This document shows, in pieces, positions 1-7,010 of a stretch of 64,000 bases of DNA. The position numbers and the translations under genes are program-made. A model generated the notes under the pieces. That model did no database searches. It had not been told where the DNA came from and was given only the letters and a program-made list of their open reading frames with translations. Source of the stretch: an uncultured Gemmiger sp. (GTDB lineage: Bacteria; Bacillota; Clostridia; Oscillospirales; Ruminococcaceae); the NCBI GenBank assembly GCA_934502625.1, contig CAKSUQ010000009.1:17545-81544 (forward strand), read 5' to 3'. Every line of letters begins with the position of its first letter. Within the stretch, counting starts at the first letter, position 1.

Positions 1-461
1 TCGACGACGACCCGCCCTTCCTGCAGCCGGAGCTTCGCCCCGCGCCGCAGCCTGCGGCAGTGCCAGTTGCTCCCGCAGCGCCGAACCCTACCCCACGCAA
101 AGCCGAGCCGCTGAAGCAGGCGGGAGTGCTGGAGCCATTCGGCTTTTGGCCTGCCGTTCTGTCCGATTTGGAGGAGAACGACGCCATGCTTATCTCCTTC
201 CTGCGCGGCACCCGCGCCTATTGCGATGGGCGGCGCGTACTGTTCGAGTGCAGCGACGCCTTCCGCGATTATATCCGCAACAACCGCGAGGTCAGCAAGC
301 GCCTGAAGGAAGCCATCTACCGCGTCTGCCACACCAAATACAGCATCGGCCCCTACGAGCAGCCGAAGGCCGCATCCAGCGATACGGCTGCTGTCAGTCT
401 CGACGAGACCCTGCACAACATGCAGGAGATGGGCGTCGACTTAAAAATCATTGATAAATAA
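1..461 (+). CDS. dnaX: DNA polymerase III subunit gamma/tau, C-terminal part (partial)
   Basis: Only the last 152 codons are inside the window; the first complete codon is at base 3 and the ATPase domain lies upstream of the edge. The visible part begins with a Pro/Ala-rich linker and runs into a compact C-terminal domain (FWPAVLSDLEEND ... RGTRAY ... SDAFRDYI) as in clamp-loader gamma/tau subunits of Firmicutes. In the cell it would load the sliding clamp and bind the polymerase and helicase. The call rests on this domain and on the classic order dnaX-ybaB-recR: the next gene starts 21 bases after its TAA. The tail alone is weakly conserved, so the neighbours carry much of the argument. Confidence 0.8.
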   Translation, partial: DDDPPFLQPELRPAPQPAAVPVAPAAPNPTPRKAEPLKQAGVLEPFGFWPAVLSDLEENDAMLISFLRGTRAYCDGRRVLFECSDAFRDYIRNNREVSKRLKEAIYRVCHTKYSIGPYEQPKAASSDTAAVSLDETLHNMQEMGVDLKIIDK

Positions 462-482
462 TTATTTTTGGAGGAACTACCC

Positions 483-824
483 ATGAAAGCAAGACTGCCT
501 AAAGGCTACGGCCGCCCGGATCCCAACGCCATGATGCGTCAGGTTCAGAAGATGCAGGAGGACATCCGCGCCAAGCAGGAGGAACTCGAAGCCAAGGAGT
601 ACACCGGCACTGCCAGCGGCGAGATGGTCACCGTCACGATGAACGGCAAGCACGAGATCACCTCCGTCAAAATCAAACCGGAGGCCGTTGACCCCGACGA
701 CATCGAGATGCTGGAAGACCTGATCGCCGCTGCCGTGAACAGCGCTTCCGCTGCCGTGGACAAGGACTCCGAGGAGGAAATGTCCAAGATGACCGGTGGC
801 CTGAACATCCCCGGTCTGGGCTGA
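483..824 (+). CDS. ebfC: YbaB/EbfC family nucleoid-associated protein
   Basis: A 113-residue protein of the YbaB/EbfC family, small dimeric DNA-binding proteins that coat the nucleoid. The N-terminal half is a charged, coiled-coil-like helix (MMRQVQKMQEDIRAKQEELEAKEY), followed by the family core with GEMVTVTMNGKHEITSVKI and a second helix, DDIEMLEDLIAAAVNSA. It ends in the Gly-rich tail MTGGLNIPGLG seen in many members. The ATG at 483 is chosen because GGAGGAA lies a normal distance before it; an in-frame start at 468 has no such site. It sits between dnaX and recR, the conserved arrangement that ties the family to DNA maintenance. Confidence 0.95.
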   Translation: MKARLPKGYGRPDPNAMMRQVQKMQEDIRAKQEELEAKEYTGTASGEMVTVTMNGKHEITSVKIKPEAVDPDDIEMLEDLIAAAVNSASAAVDKDSEEEMSKMTGGLNIPGLG

Positions 825-834
825 GAGGCACGCT

Positions 835-1431
835 ATGCCGCAAAACGTTGAGCCGCTGGAAAACCTGGTCGACCAGTTTGCCCGGTTTCCCGGCGTCGGC
901 CGCAAAAGCGCCGTGCGCATGGCCTATCAGGTCATGTCGATGCCGCCGGAGCAGGCGATGGAGCTGGCGAAGGCCATCGAGCACGCCAAGAAAGACCTGC
1001 ACCGCTGCCGCATCTGTCAGGATTACACCTCAGGTGAGGTCTGCAAGATCTGCGCTTCCCAGAAGCGCGACCGCAGCGTTATCTGCGTGGTGGAAAGCCC
1101 CCGCGACATCAAATCCATCGAGCGCACCCACGAATACCACGGTCTGTACCATGTACTGCACGGGCTTATCTCACCCATGGACGGCATCGGTGCCGACCAG
1201 CTCTGTGTGAAGGAGCTGCTGGCGCGCCTGAACGATACCGTCAAGGAGGTCATCATGGCGACCAGTCCCACCGTCGAGGGCGAGGCGACCGCCATGTATA
1301 TCGCCAAGCTCATCAAGCCGCTGGGCATCAAGACGACCCGCCTTGCTTACGGCCTGCCCGTCGGCTCCAGCCTAGAATACGCCGACGAAACCACCCTCTA
1401 CCGCGCCATGGCTGGACGAGGGGAGATGTAA
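835..1431 (+). CDS. recR: Recombination mediator RecR
   Basis: A 198-residue RecR, which works with RecF and RecO to load RecA on gapped DNA. The order is as expected: a helix-hairpin-helix (FPGVGRKSA, residues 18-26), a four-Cys zinc finger (C58, C61, C70, C73), a Toprim domain starting at [11 protein letters not shown], and the C-terminal [10 protein letters not shown] segment. Length is normal for the family. It starts 10 bases after ebfC and probably shares its transcript. In many Clostridia recR is followed by a DUF2508 gene and bofA; here smpB follows, and DUF2508-bofA are found near position 30 kb. Confidence 0.97.
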   Translation: MPQNVEPLENLVDQFARFPGVGRKSAVRMAYQVMSMPPEQAMELAKAIEHAKKDLHRCRICQDYTSGEVCKICASQKRDRSVICVVESPRDIKSIERTHEYHGLYHVLHGLISPMDGIGADQLCVKELLARLNDTVKEVIMATSPTVEGEATAMYIAKLIKPLGIKTTRLAYGLPVGSSLEYADETTLYRAMAGRGEM

Positions 1432-1436
1432 CACTC

Positions 1437-1465
1437 TTGACTTGTCGGCGCAGCTGCGTTATAAT
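1437..1465 (+). promoter_or_regulatory. Sigma-A type promoter of smpB
   Basis: TTGACT at 1437-1442 and TATAAT at 1460-1465 are separated by exactly 17 bases, close to consensus. The -10 box ends 33 bases before the smpB start. It begins only 5 bases after the recR stop codon, so smpB can be transcribed apart from dnaX-recR. Confidence 0.85.
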
Positions 1466-1498
1466 AGGTTTCCTGCCAGAGCAAAGGAGGTGCGCGTC

Positions 1499-1966
1499 AT
1501 GGCTGAGGACAAAAGCGGAAAGAAAATGATTGCCGTCAACCGCGAGGCGCGCCACGAATACTTTGTGATCGAAGCGCTGGAAACCGGCATCGAGCTGGTC
1601 GGCACTGAGGTCAAAAGTCTGCGCGCGGGCGGGGTCAACCTGAAGGACTCTTGGGCGGACATTGATGATGGCGAACTGATTGCAAAAGGCATCCACATCA
1701 GCCCTTACGAGCAGGGCAATATCTTCAACAAAGACCCCCGGCGTCCCCGTCGTCTGCTGGCGCACAAGGCGGAGATTCGCCGCTTAGCACAGCAGATCAA
1801 ATTGCAGGGCTATACACTGGTTCCACTTTCGCTCTACTTCAAGAAAGGGCGCGTCAAACTGGAATTGGGACTTTGCAAAGGCAAAAAGCTCTATGACAAG
1901 CGCGCGACAGCTGCGGCGCGCGACGCCAAGCGCGATATTGACCGTGCGCTGAAAACGCAGCGTTAA
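1499..1966 (+). CDS. smpB: SsrA-binding protein SmpB
   Basis: A 155-residue SmpB, the protein partner of tmRNA in rescue of stalled ribosomes. The family core is plain: [29 protein letters not shown], then SYYL-type [28 protein letters not shown], and a basic C-terminal tail ([15 protein letters not shown]) that would enter the empty mRNA channel. The ATG at 1499 is preceded by AAAGGAGG, which decides against the in-frame start at 1442 lying inside the promoter. The tmRNA gene follows 49 bases downstream, so the two partners are neighbours. Confidence 0.97.
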   Translation: MAEDKSGKKMIAVNREARHEYFVIEALETGIELVGTEVKSLRAGGVNLKDSWADIDDGELIAKGIHISPYEQGNIFNKDPRRPRRLLAHKAEIRRLAQQIKLQGYTLVPLSLYFKKGRVKLELGLCKGKKLYDKRATAAARDAKRDIDRALKTQR

Positions 1967-1988
1967 AGTTGTTTTTCCTTTACTTTCC

Positions 1989-2008
1989 CGGCAGGGGAAC
2001 CCCTGCCG
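1989..2008 (+). other. Perfect 9-bp inverted repeat between smpB and tmRNA
   Basis: CGGCAGGGG (1989-1997) and CCCCTGCCG (2000-2008) form a perfect palindrome with two central bases. There is no T run after it, so it does not look like an intrinsic terminator. It lies 7 bases before the 5' end of tmRNA and could be a processing site or a pause site on a smpB-ssrA transcript. Confidence 0.5.
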
Positions 2009-2015
2009 AATATGC

Positions 2016-2367
2016 GGGGCTGTAATGGTTTCGACGGGGAGAGAGAGGCGTGAGCAGCGGGCCGTGGCGGTGCACCACGATAAAAGCGCCAAAACAATTA
2101 ACTGACAACACTTATCCTGTTGCCGTAGCCGCCTAATTAGGCGCTACCGTCCTGCCCGCGTTAGTACCGCGCGGGGTCAGGGCGTCGATTAGGTACTGAA
2201 CGTGAACGGGCTTAAGCTTTGCGGCCCGGCATGAATTTATGAAGCTACTGCGGTGTAGTGCGCGTGTGTTCGCCCGCACCAAGGGAAATTCAATAAGCAC
2301 ACTGCGCCCGGAGATACTCTAACTGATTTCTTTTCGGACACGGGTTCGACTCCCGTCAGCTCCACCA
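2016..2367 (+). ncRNA. ssrA: Transfer-messenger RNA (tmRNA)
   Basis: The 5' end GGGGCTGTAATGGTTTCGAC and the 3' end with TTCGACTCCCGTCAGCTCCACCA are diagnostic: the two pair into the tRNA-like acceptor domain and a T arm, and CCA is encoded. The mRNA-like part begins near 2104 (GAC) and ends with TAA at 2134-2136; the inferred tag is DNTYPVAVAA, with alanine supplied by the charged tmRNA before it. The choice of resume codon is inferred by alignment with known tmRNAs. It lies just after smpB and before a strong terminator. No clear promoter of its own is seen. Confidence 0.96.
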
Positions 2368-2410
2368 AAAAGCAGCGTAGATTCGCAAGAATCTACGCTG
2401 CTTTTATTTT
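2368..2410 (+). terminator. Intrinsic terminator of tmRNA
   Basis: AGCAGCGTAGATT and AATCTACGCTGCT pair into a 13-bp stem with a 6-base loop, followed by TTTTATTTT. It begins directly after the encoded CCA of tmRNA. Confidence 0.92.
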
Positions 2411-2469
2411 CAGGTACACAGTAAAGTACACACTTTGCTGACATTTTTGCACCTTTTTCCGAAAAAGGG

Positions 2470-2498
2470 TTGACATTTGTATAACCGTCCGCTATAAT
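2470..2498 (+). promoter_or_regulatory. Promoter of tRNA-Pro
   Basis: TTGACA (2470-2475), 17 bases, TATAAT (2493-2498): consensus at every position. It lies 31 bases before the tRNA. Confidence 0.88.
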
Positions 2499-2529
2499 AG
2501 AAAAGCTGATTCGAGACAGCCCGGTTCGA

Positions 2530-2606
2530 CCGGGTGTAGCGCAGTTTGGTAGCGCGCTTGAATGGGGTTCAAGAGGCCGTGAGTTCGACTCTCGCCACTC
2601 GGACCA
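2530..2606 (+). tRNA. tRNA-Pro (anticodon GGG)
   Basis: A 77-base cloverleaf can be folded: acceptor CCGGGTG with CACTCGG (one G-T pair), D arm GCGC/GCGC, anticodon stem CTTGA/TCAAG around ATGGGGT giving anticodon GGG, T arm GTGAG/CTCGC with TTCGACT, discriminator A and encoded CCA. It has its own consensus promoter and a terminator 23 bases downstream, so it is a single-gene unit. Confidence 0.93.
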
Positions 2607-2629
2607 AACGAGGGCTGTTGAGGCAGCAA

Positions 2630-2671
2630 GACCGCCGAACCGGAAATGGTTCGGCGGTCTTTTTCTATTTT
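2630..2671 (+). terminator. Intrinsic terminator after tRNA-Pro
   Basis: GACCGCCGAACC (2630-2641) pairs perfectly with GGTTCGGCGGTC (2648-2659), followed by TTTTTCTATTTTT. The 3' end of the (-) strand reductase gene starts 2 bases later. Confidence 0.92.
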
Positions 2672-2673
2672 TA

Positions 2674-3516
2674 TTACCGCGTCAGCCCGTAATCCCGCAG
2701 GCAATGCGTGAGGTCGGTCAGGGTATCGCCAAAACCGACGCCCGCGGCCGCGCGGAATTTGCTGCCGTCCATCAGCAGGCAGCGCTGCCAGTCGGCCTTT
2801 TCCAACGCCGGGTGCATGTTCAGCAGGGCGCAGGCGCGCTCCGCCGTCGCGTACATGTCGCAGTCGTTCCCGCTGCCGAAATTGTACACGCCGCCCGGCA
2901 GTTCCATCGCGTCGGACAGACGTTCCACGGCCTCGCGCACATAGGTGATGCCGCGATAGTCACTGCCGGAAAACCGCAGCGTTTCCTGCCGCATGGCGGC
3001 GGTCAGCAAGTTCAGCAGGAAGTTCCCGCGAATTGGCAGACCGTACCCCGGCAAATCGTACATCCAAGTTGCCCGCAGCAGCACGGCGTCGGGCAGGGCG
3101 TCCAGCACCCGCTGCTCGGCCTCCAGCTTGTGCCGTCCGTAGACGTTGGCAGGGGAGAGTGGCCTGTCCTCAGTGAACAGTTCGACCGCGTCCAGCCCCG
3201 CGTAAACTTGGTCGGAGCTGAAGCTGACGAGCTTCACCCCCGTCTGCCGCGCCACCTGCGCAATCCAGAGCGGCAGTTCAACATTGGCACGGTAGGATTC
3301 CGCCGGGTGCTGCTCGCTGTAGCCGGTGTCGGAGATGGCCGCTGTGTGCAGGATCACATCCGGCTGCTCGCGGCGCACCAGCTCCGCTACAGCAGCCTCG
3401 TCAGCGGCGGCCAGCATCCCTTTCGGGAAGGCGCACAGGGTATAGCGGTCGGCTAGCTGTGTCATGATACGCGCACCGACAAAGCCGCCCGCGCCGGACA
3501 CCAGAACTTTTCTCAT
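2674..3516 (-). CDS. SDR/RmlD-like NAD(P)-dependent sugar-nucleotide reductase or epimerase
   Basis: A 280-residue extended short-chain dehydrogenase. It has the N-terminal dinucleotide motif GAGGFVG (residues 8-14), the Ser-rich strand SFSSDQVY (98-105) and the catalytic pair Y126-x3-K130 in NVYGRHK, with the SPANVYG context usual for dTDP-4-dehydrorhamnose reductases and related enzymes. The C-terminal half shows RGITYVREAVE and GVYNFGSG, also typical. It stands alone on the minus strand with no rhamnose genes near it, so the substrate is not known. GGAAG lies before the ATG. A promoter candidate lies at 3553-3581, back to back with that of the MATE gene. Confidence 0.8.
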   Translation of the reverse strand: MRKVLVSGAGGFVGARIMTQLADRYTLCAFPKGMLAAADEAAVAELVRREQPDVILHTAAISDTGYSEQHPAESYRANVELPLWIAQVARQTGVKLVSFSSDQVYAGLDAVELFTEDRPLSPANVYGRHKLEAEQRVLDALPDAVLLRATWMYDLPGYGLPIRGNFLLNLLTAAMRQETLRFSGSDYRGITYVREAVERLSDAMELPGGVYNFGSGNDCDMYATAERACALLNMHPALEKADWQRCLLMDGSKFRAAAGVGFGDTLTDLTHCLRDYGLTR

Positions 3517-3552
3517 AAAACACTGTCTTCCTTTGCAAAAAGTTTTGTCCTT

Positions 3553-3581
3553 ATTGTACTGTCTTTTCGCCCTGCGCGCAA
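3553..3581 (-). promoter_or_regulatory. Candidate promoter of the reductase gene
   Basis: Read on the minus strand: TTGCGC (3581-3576), 17 bases, TACAAT (3558-3553). The -10 fits well and the -35 only at TTG. Its -35 box is 5 bases from the -35 box of the oppositely oriented MATE promoter. Confidence 0.55.
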
Positions 3582-3586
3582 GATGC

Positions 3587-3615
3587 TTGACAAATTCAGC
3601 GCTGCTTTGTATAAT
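3587..3615 (+). promoter_or_regulatory. Promoter of the MATE gene
   Basis: TTGACA (3587-3592), 17 bases, TATAAT (3610-3615), full consensus. Transcription should start near 3622, giving a leader of about 108 bases that contains a terminator-like hairpin. Confidence 0.88.
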
Positions 3616-3632
3616 AGTCTCACCTAAAACAA

Positions 3633-3708
3633 GTGTGGATTTTTACAGTTCTGATACTACTTTTCGCCACACAGCGGCTTCTCTCCGAAGTCGTTGTGTG
3701 GCGTTTTT
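3633..3708 (+). promoter_or_regulatory. Probable transcription attenuator in the MATE leader
   Basis: A hairpin with 17 pairs (3665-3681 with 3687-3703, two G-T pairs) is followed by TTTTT at 3704-3708, so it is a strong intrinsic terminator placed between promoter and gene. GTGTGG at 3633-3638 is a copy of the terminator's 3' arm GTGTGG at 3696-3701, and both can pair with CCACAC at 3667-3672. The upstream copy could therefore form an antiterminator. No known riboswitch class is recognised in the short leader. Confidence 0.6.
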
Positions 3709-3729
3709 GCGTGTCAAAGGGAGGAACCC

Positions 3730-5061
3730 ATGAACGATACTTTCATGAAAGAAAAGCCGATTTTGCCGCTGCTGACCTCGATGGCGCTGCCCATGGTTAT
3801 CTCGATGCTGGTGAACGCGCTGTACAATATCGTGGACAGCCTGTTCGTCGCCCGCATCAGCGAGGAAGCCATGACCGCACTCTCGCTGGTCTACCCGGTG
3901 CAGAACCTCATCAACGCCATTGCCATCGGCTTCAGCATCGGTATCAGCGCGCTGATCTCGCTGCATCTGGGCGCGGGCAACAAAGAGCAAGCCGACGCGG
4001 CCGCCACTCAGGGCACCGTCATGGCGGTGGTACACGGCGTCATCGTCACGATGGTCTGCACGGCCATCATGCCGCGCTTTCTGCGGGCGTTCACTGCGGA
4101 CGAGGCCGTCATTGAGATGGGCGTGACCTATGCGCGGGTCGCGTTCATGTTCGCCGTCGTCATCATGGTCGCCATGGCCTTTGAGAAAATTTTTCAGGCA
4201 GTCGGCCGCATGAACATCACAATGATCGGCCTGATGGGAGGCTCGGTCTGCAACATCATCCTTGACCCGCTGCTGATCTTCGGCATCGGTCCCTTCCCGA
4301 AGATGGGCATCGCCGGTGCGGCGCTGGCTACCGGCATTGGCCAGATGGTTCCGGTCGTCTTCTACACCATCGTCTACTTCGTCAGCCCCATCCCGGTAAA
4401 GCTGCACCGCCGGTACCTGCGCCCCCGCGCAAAGATGGCGCTGCAGCTGTACTCCATCGGTATCCCGGCCATTTTGAATCTGGCGCTGCCCTCGGTGCTC
4501 ATCACCTTCCTGAACTCGCTGCTAGCGGCCTTCTCGCAGAGTTACGTCGTCGTGCTGGGCATCTATTACAAGCTGCAGACCTTCCTGTATCTGCCCGCCA
4601 ACGGCATTGTGCAGGGGCTGCGCCCCATCATCGGCTACAACTACGGCGCACGGGAATATGACCGTGTCCGCAAGATTTACCGCACGGCGATGGGCATGTG
4701 CGCCGCCATCATGACACTGGGCACGGTGCTGTGCCTCGTACTGTCCGGCCAGCTGATCGGACTGTTCAGCTCCAACGCCGAGACCATCGCCATCGGCACG
4801 CAGGCGCTGCGCATCATCTGCACGGGCTTCATTGTCTCGACGATCTCGGTCGTCGTCTCCGGCGCGCTGGAAGGGCTTGGCATGGGTGTGCAGTCACTCA
4901 TCATCTCGCTGTGCCGCTACATTATCGTCATCATGCCGCTGGCGTGGCTGTTCTGCCGCGCCCTCGGTGCGGACGGTATCTGGAACGCCTTCTGGGTGAC
5001 CGAGGTCATCACGGCGGGCATTTCGCTGGTTGTGTATCGCAAGAGCGTGAAATTGAAGTAA
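3730..5061 (+). CDS. MATE family efflux transporter
   Basis: A 443-residue membrane protein of the multidrug and toxin extrusion family, expected to export cationic compounds using a Na+ or H+ gradient. The N-terminal LPLLTSMALPMVISMLVNALYNIVDSLFVARIS and the repeated half with IPAILNLALPSVLITFLNSLL show the two-fold architecture of 12 helices. The motif NGIVQGLRPIIGYNYGAREYDRV in the second half is usual in the clostridial branch. ATG 3730 is preceded by GGGAGGAA; an in-frame start at 3694 lies inside the attenuator hairpin and is rejected. It is monocistronic, with a probable attenuator before it and a terminator after it. Confidence 0.93.
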   Translation: MNDTFMKEKPILPLLTSMALPMVISMLVNALYNIVDSLFVARISEEAMTALSLVYPVQNLINAIAIGFSIGISALISLHLGAGNKEQADAAATQGTVMAVVHGVIVTMVCTAIMPRFLRAFTADEAVIEMGVTYARVAFMFAVVIMVAMAFEKIFQAVGRMNITMIGLMGGSVCNIILDPLLIFGIGPFPKMGIAGAALATGIGQMVPVVFYTIVYFVSPIPVKLHRRYLRPRAKMALQLYSIGIPAILNLALPSVLITFLNSLLAAFSQSYVVVLGIYYKLQTFLYLPANGIVQGLRPIIGYNYGAREYDRVRKIYRTAMGMCAAIMTLGTVLCLVLSGQLIGLFSSNAETIAIGTQALRIICTGFIVSTISVVVSGALEGLGMGVQSLIISLCRYIIVIMPLAWLFCRALGADGIWNAFWVTEVITAGISLVVYRKSVKLK

Positions 5062-5062
5062 A

Positions 5063-5113
5063 ACAAAATCCGGTGCATTCCCACCAACGGGAACGCACCG
5101 GATTTTTGTTTTT
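5063..5113. terminator. Bidirectional terminator between MATE and ATP-grasp genes
   Basis: AATCCGGTGC-A-TTCCC and GGGAA-C-GCACCGGATT form a long stem with one mismatch, flanked by A-rich sequence on the left and TTTTTGTTTTT on the right. It serves two convergent genes. Confidence 0.9.
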
Positions 5114-5118
5114 CTATG

Positions 5119-6312
5119 TTACGCTTTCTCCTGCACATACCGGATGAACGCGTCACGTTCGGCGGTCGAACGCACGACGGCGGTGTACATCTGGTCGCCC
5201 ATGTCCAGACGCAGCGCCTGAGGGATGCGCTCGGCCATCCGTATGCGGCTGCCGTACTTCGTCATGATCTGCGTGTGGGTGTGCTTATACTGGTGGCAGT
5301 CGCGGCGTCCTGCGTAGACACAGAAATATTTCTGGCCGTCCATCTCGGCGTTGCGCACCTCATCATAGCAGACCATGTCCGCCCAGATCTGGTAGCAGTC
5401 CACCGAGTTGGCAAAATTGATCATATCGGGCGTATAGCCGCCGGCCGGGCGCATGTTGACCTCCAGCGCCACATAATCGCCTTTTTTGCCAAGCCCTGAC
5501 TTGTCCGCGTTCAGCTGGAAGAACTCGCAGTGAAAGAAGCGGCTTTTCGCGCCGAACGCCTTGATGGTTCGAAAGCCCACATCCTTCAGCGCGGCGGGCA
5601 CCGTCTTCTGCGTCCAGTAGCTCAAATCTCCCTGCTGGCTGACGATGTCCAGCATCGGGGTGGGGAAGACGTTCGAGGTGTAGAACAGCGGTACGCAATG
5701 GCTGTCGGCCACACCGTCAAAGCTGACGATCGTTCCGTCGATGTACTCCTCCATGATGTACTGGACATTGTGCGGCTCGGCGTAGAATTTTTTCAGATCG
5801 GAGAAATTTTTGATCTTATAGGTCGCCTCGGCACCGCAACCGTTGTCCGGTTTGACGATGACCGGGTAGCCGACCTCTTTGATGAAGGCGCGGGCGGCGG
5901 CCTGCGTCGAAACCATATGGTGCCGCGCCACGGGGACGCCTGCCGCGATGTAGCTTTCCTTCATCTTGCTCTTATATTTGATGCGCTCGATGAAGTCGTT
6001 CTGCGCACCGGTCGTGATGTTGAAGTCGGTGCGCAGCTGGGCGTCCATCTCCAGCCAATACTCGTTGTTGGACTCGATCCAGTCGATCTTGCCGTAGTGG
6101 AAGGTGAAGTACGCGACGGCGCGGAGCATCTCGTCATAATTGCCGAGGTTGTTCACGCGGTAATACTCGGTCAGGCACTGTTTCAGCTCACCGGGAATTT
6201 CGTCGAACGGTGCGTCGCCGATGCCCAGCACATTGACACCGTTGCGGCGCAGTCTGTCGCAGAAATTCCAGTAGGTTCTGGGAAAATGCGGACTGACAAA
6301 GATAAAATTCAT
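5119..6312 (-). CDS. ATP-grasp domain protein of unknown substrate
   Basis: A 397-residue ATP-grasp enzyme, a fold that joins a carboxylate to an amine or thiol through an acyl-phosphate. The central region carries YPVIVKPDNGCGAEATYKI (ATP-binding lysine and glycine-rich loop), QYIMEEYIDGTIVSFDG, and VALEVNMRPAGGYTPDM with the Mg-binding Glu and Asn. The first 100 residues look like a pre-ATP-grasp domain (FVSPHFPRTYWNFCDRLRRNGVNVLGIGD). ATG at 6312 is chosen; a TTG four codons upstream would abut the GAGGAAG site. It follows the DUF4250 gene by 42 bases. No biosynthetic genes nearby suggest the substrate. Confidence 0.8.
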   Translation of the reverse strand: MNFIFVSPHFPRTYWNFCDRLRRNGVNVLGIGDAPFDEIPGELKQCLTEYYRVNNLGNYDEMLRAVAYFTFHYGKIDWIESNNEYWLEMDAQLRTDFNITTGAQNDFIERIKYKSKMKESYIAAGVPVARHHMVSTQAAARAFIKEVGYPVIVKPDNGCGAEATYKIKNFSDLKKFYAEPHNVQYIMEEYIDGTIVSFDGVADSHCVPLFYTSNVFPTPMLDIVSQQGDLSYWTQKTVPAALKDVGFRTIKAFGAKSRFFHCEFFQLNADKSGLGKKGDYVALEVNMRPAGGYTPDMINFANSVDCYQIWADMVCYDEVRNAEMDGQKYFCVYAGRRDCHQYKHTHTQIMTKYGSRIRMAERIPQALRLDMGDQMYTAVVRSTAERDAFIRYVQEKA

Positions 6313-6354
6313 CGGGTTCTTCAACTTCCTCTCAACTTTTACAGGGATACTCCG

Positions 6355-6528
6355 TTACACAAAGCGGTTCTGCTCGGCGTTATACGCGTAGCCGATCTCG
6401 GCCAGCGCTGCACAAAGTGCCTGCCGGTCGGCCTCTTCGCGGTCGCAGAACGCATCCAGACTTGCGTCACGGTCGCGCAGCTGGGTGTTCACATAGCTCA
6501 ACAGCATTACAGGATCATGGGGGAGCAT
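6355..6528 (-). CDS. DUF4250 family small protein
   Basis: A 57-residue protein starting MLPHDPVMLLSYVNTQLRD and ending EIGYAYNAEQNRFV. This matches the DUF4250 pattern known from Clostridia: LP-DP-MLLS-N--LRD, a middle helix with acidic residues, and IGY-Y----N-F. The function is unknown. ATG at 6528 is chosen because AGGAGG precedes it; a longer reading frame extends upstream into the rpmB terminator and has no ribosome site. It probably shares a transcript with the ATP-grasp gene. No good promoter is seen in the 40 bases before it, so some readthrough from rpmB is possible. Confidence 0.75.
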   Translation of the reverse strand: MLPHDPVMLLSYVNTQLRDRDASLDAFCDREEADRQALCAALAEIGYAYNAEQNRFV

Positions 6529-6561
6529 AGACTCGCCTCCTACAATTTGCAAAATAAAAGA

Positions 6562-6598
6562 GAAAAAGCCGGTCACACGATGTGACCGGCATTTTTTC
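6562..6598 (-). terminator. Terminator of rpmB (minus strand)
   Basis: GCCGGTCACA (6568-6577) and TGTGACCGGC (6581-6590) form a perfect 10-bp stem with a 3-base loop. Read on the minus strand it is followed by TTTTTCTC, and on the plus strand by ATTTTTT, so it could work both ways. It lies 16 bases beyond the rpmB stop. Confidence 0.9.
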
Positions 6599-6605
6599 CT
6601 TCCAA

Positions 6606-6794
6606 TCAGACCGCGCGGGTAACTTTACCAGAGCGCAGGCAGCGGGTGCAGGCGTAGATATACTTCGGGGAACCGTCCACGATCGCCTTCACGCGCTTGA
6701 CATTGGGGTTCCAGGTACGGTTGCTCCGACGATGAGAGTGAGAAACCTTGATACCGAACGTGACACCCTTGCCACAGCAAGAACATTTGGCCAT
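6606..6794 (-). CDS. rpmB: 50S ribosomal protein L28
   Basis: A 62-residue L28: MAKCSCCGKGVTFGIKVSHSHR, RTWNPNVKRVKA, and a C-terminal YACTRCLRSGKVTRAV. Cysteine pairs C4/C7 and C49/C52 make it the zinc-binding form. The ATG at 6794 follows AAAAGGAGG at a normal distance; a longer frame upstream runs through the promoter and is rejected. It has its own promoter and terminator. In Bacillus rpmB lies next to spoVM-thiN, whereas here those genes are 20 kb away. Confidence 0.97.
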   Translation of the reverse strand: MAKCSCCGKGVTFGIKVSHSHRRSNRTWNPNVKRVKAIVDGSPKYIYACTRCLRSGKVTRAV

Positions 6795-6827
6795 AATTGC
6801 TTGCACCTCCTTTTCAATAGCTTTAAT

Positions 6828-6856
6828 AGTATAGCGTATCATTTCGGAAAATGCAA
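6828..6856 (-). promoter_or_regulatory. Promoter of rpmB
   Basis: Minus strand TTGCAT (6856-6851), 17 bases, TATACT (6833-6828), in an AT-rich stretch 34 bases before the rpmB start. Confidence 0.8.
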
Positions 6857-6949
6857 GAGTTTTTGGAGAAAAATTTTCGTATTTTTTCATAATTTTGCGT
6901 TTTTGCTCAAATCGGACGCTAAATATTGTGTTTTAACGCTCCGTAGGGC

Positions 6950-6978
6950 TTGTCTTGCCGCCGTTTCTACGATATAAT
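6950..6978 (+). promoter_or_regulatory. Promoter of the M50-scpAB operon
   Basis: TTGTCT (6950-6955), 17 bases, TATAAT (6973-6978). Transcription would start near 6985, which argues for the TTG at 7011 rather than the ATG at 6993 as the first start codon. Confidence 0.75.
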
Positions 6979-7010
6979 AGGATGAGATTTTAATGGGGTG
7001 GTGTGTACTT

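Noticed and set aside
1989..2008. Palindrome before tmRNA as a terminator of smpB
   Set aside because: No T run follows; the tmRNA starts 7 bases later.
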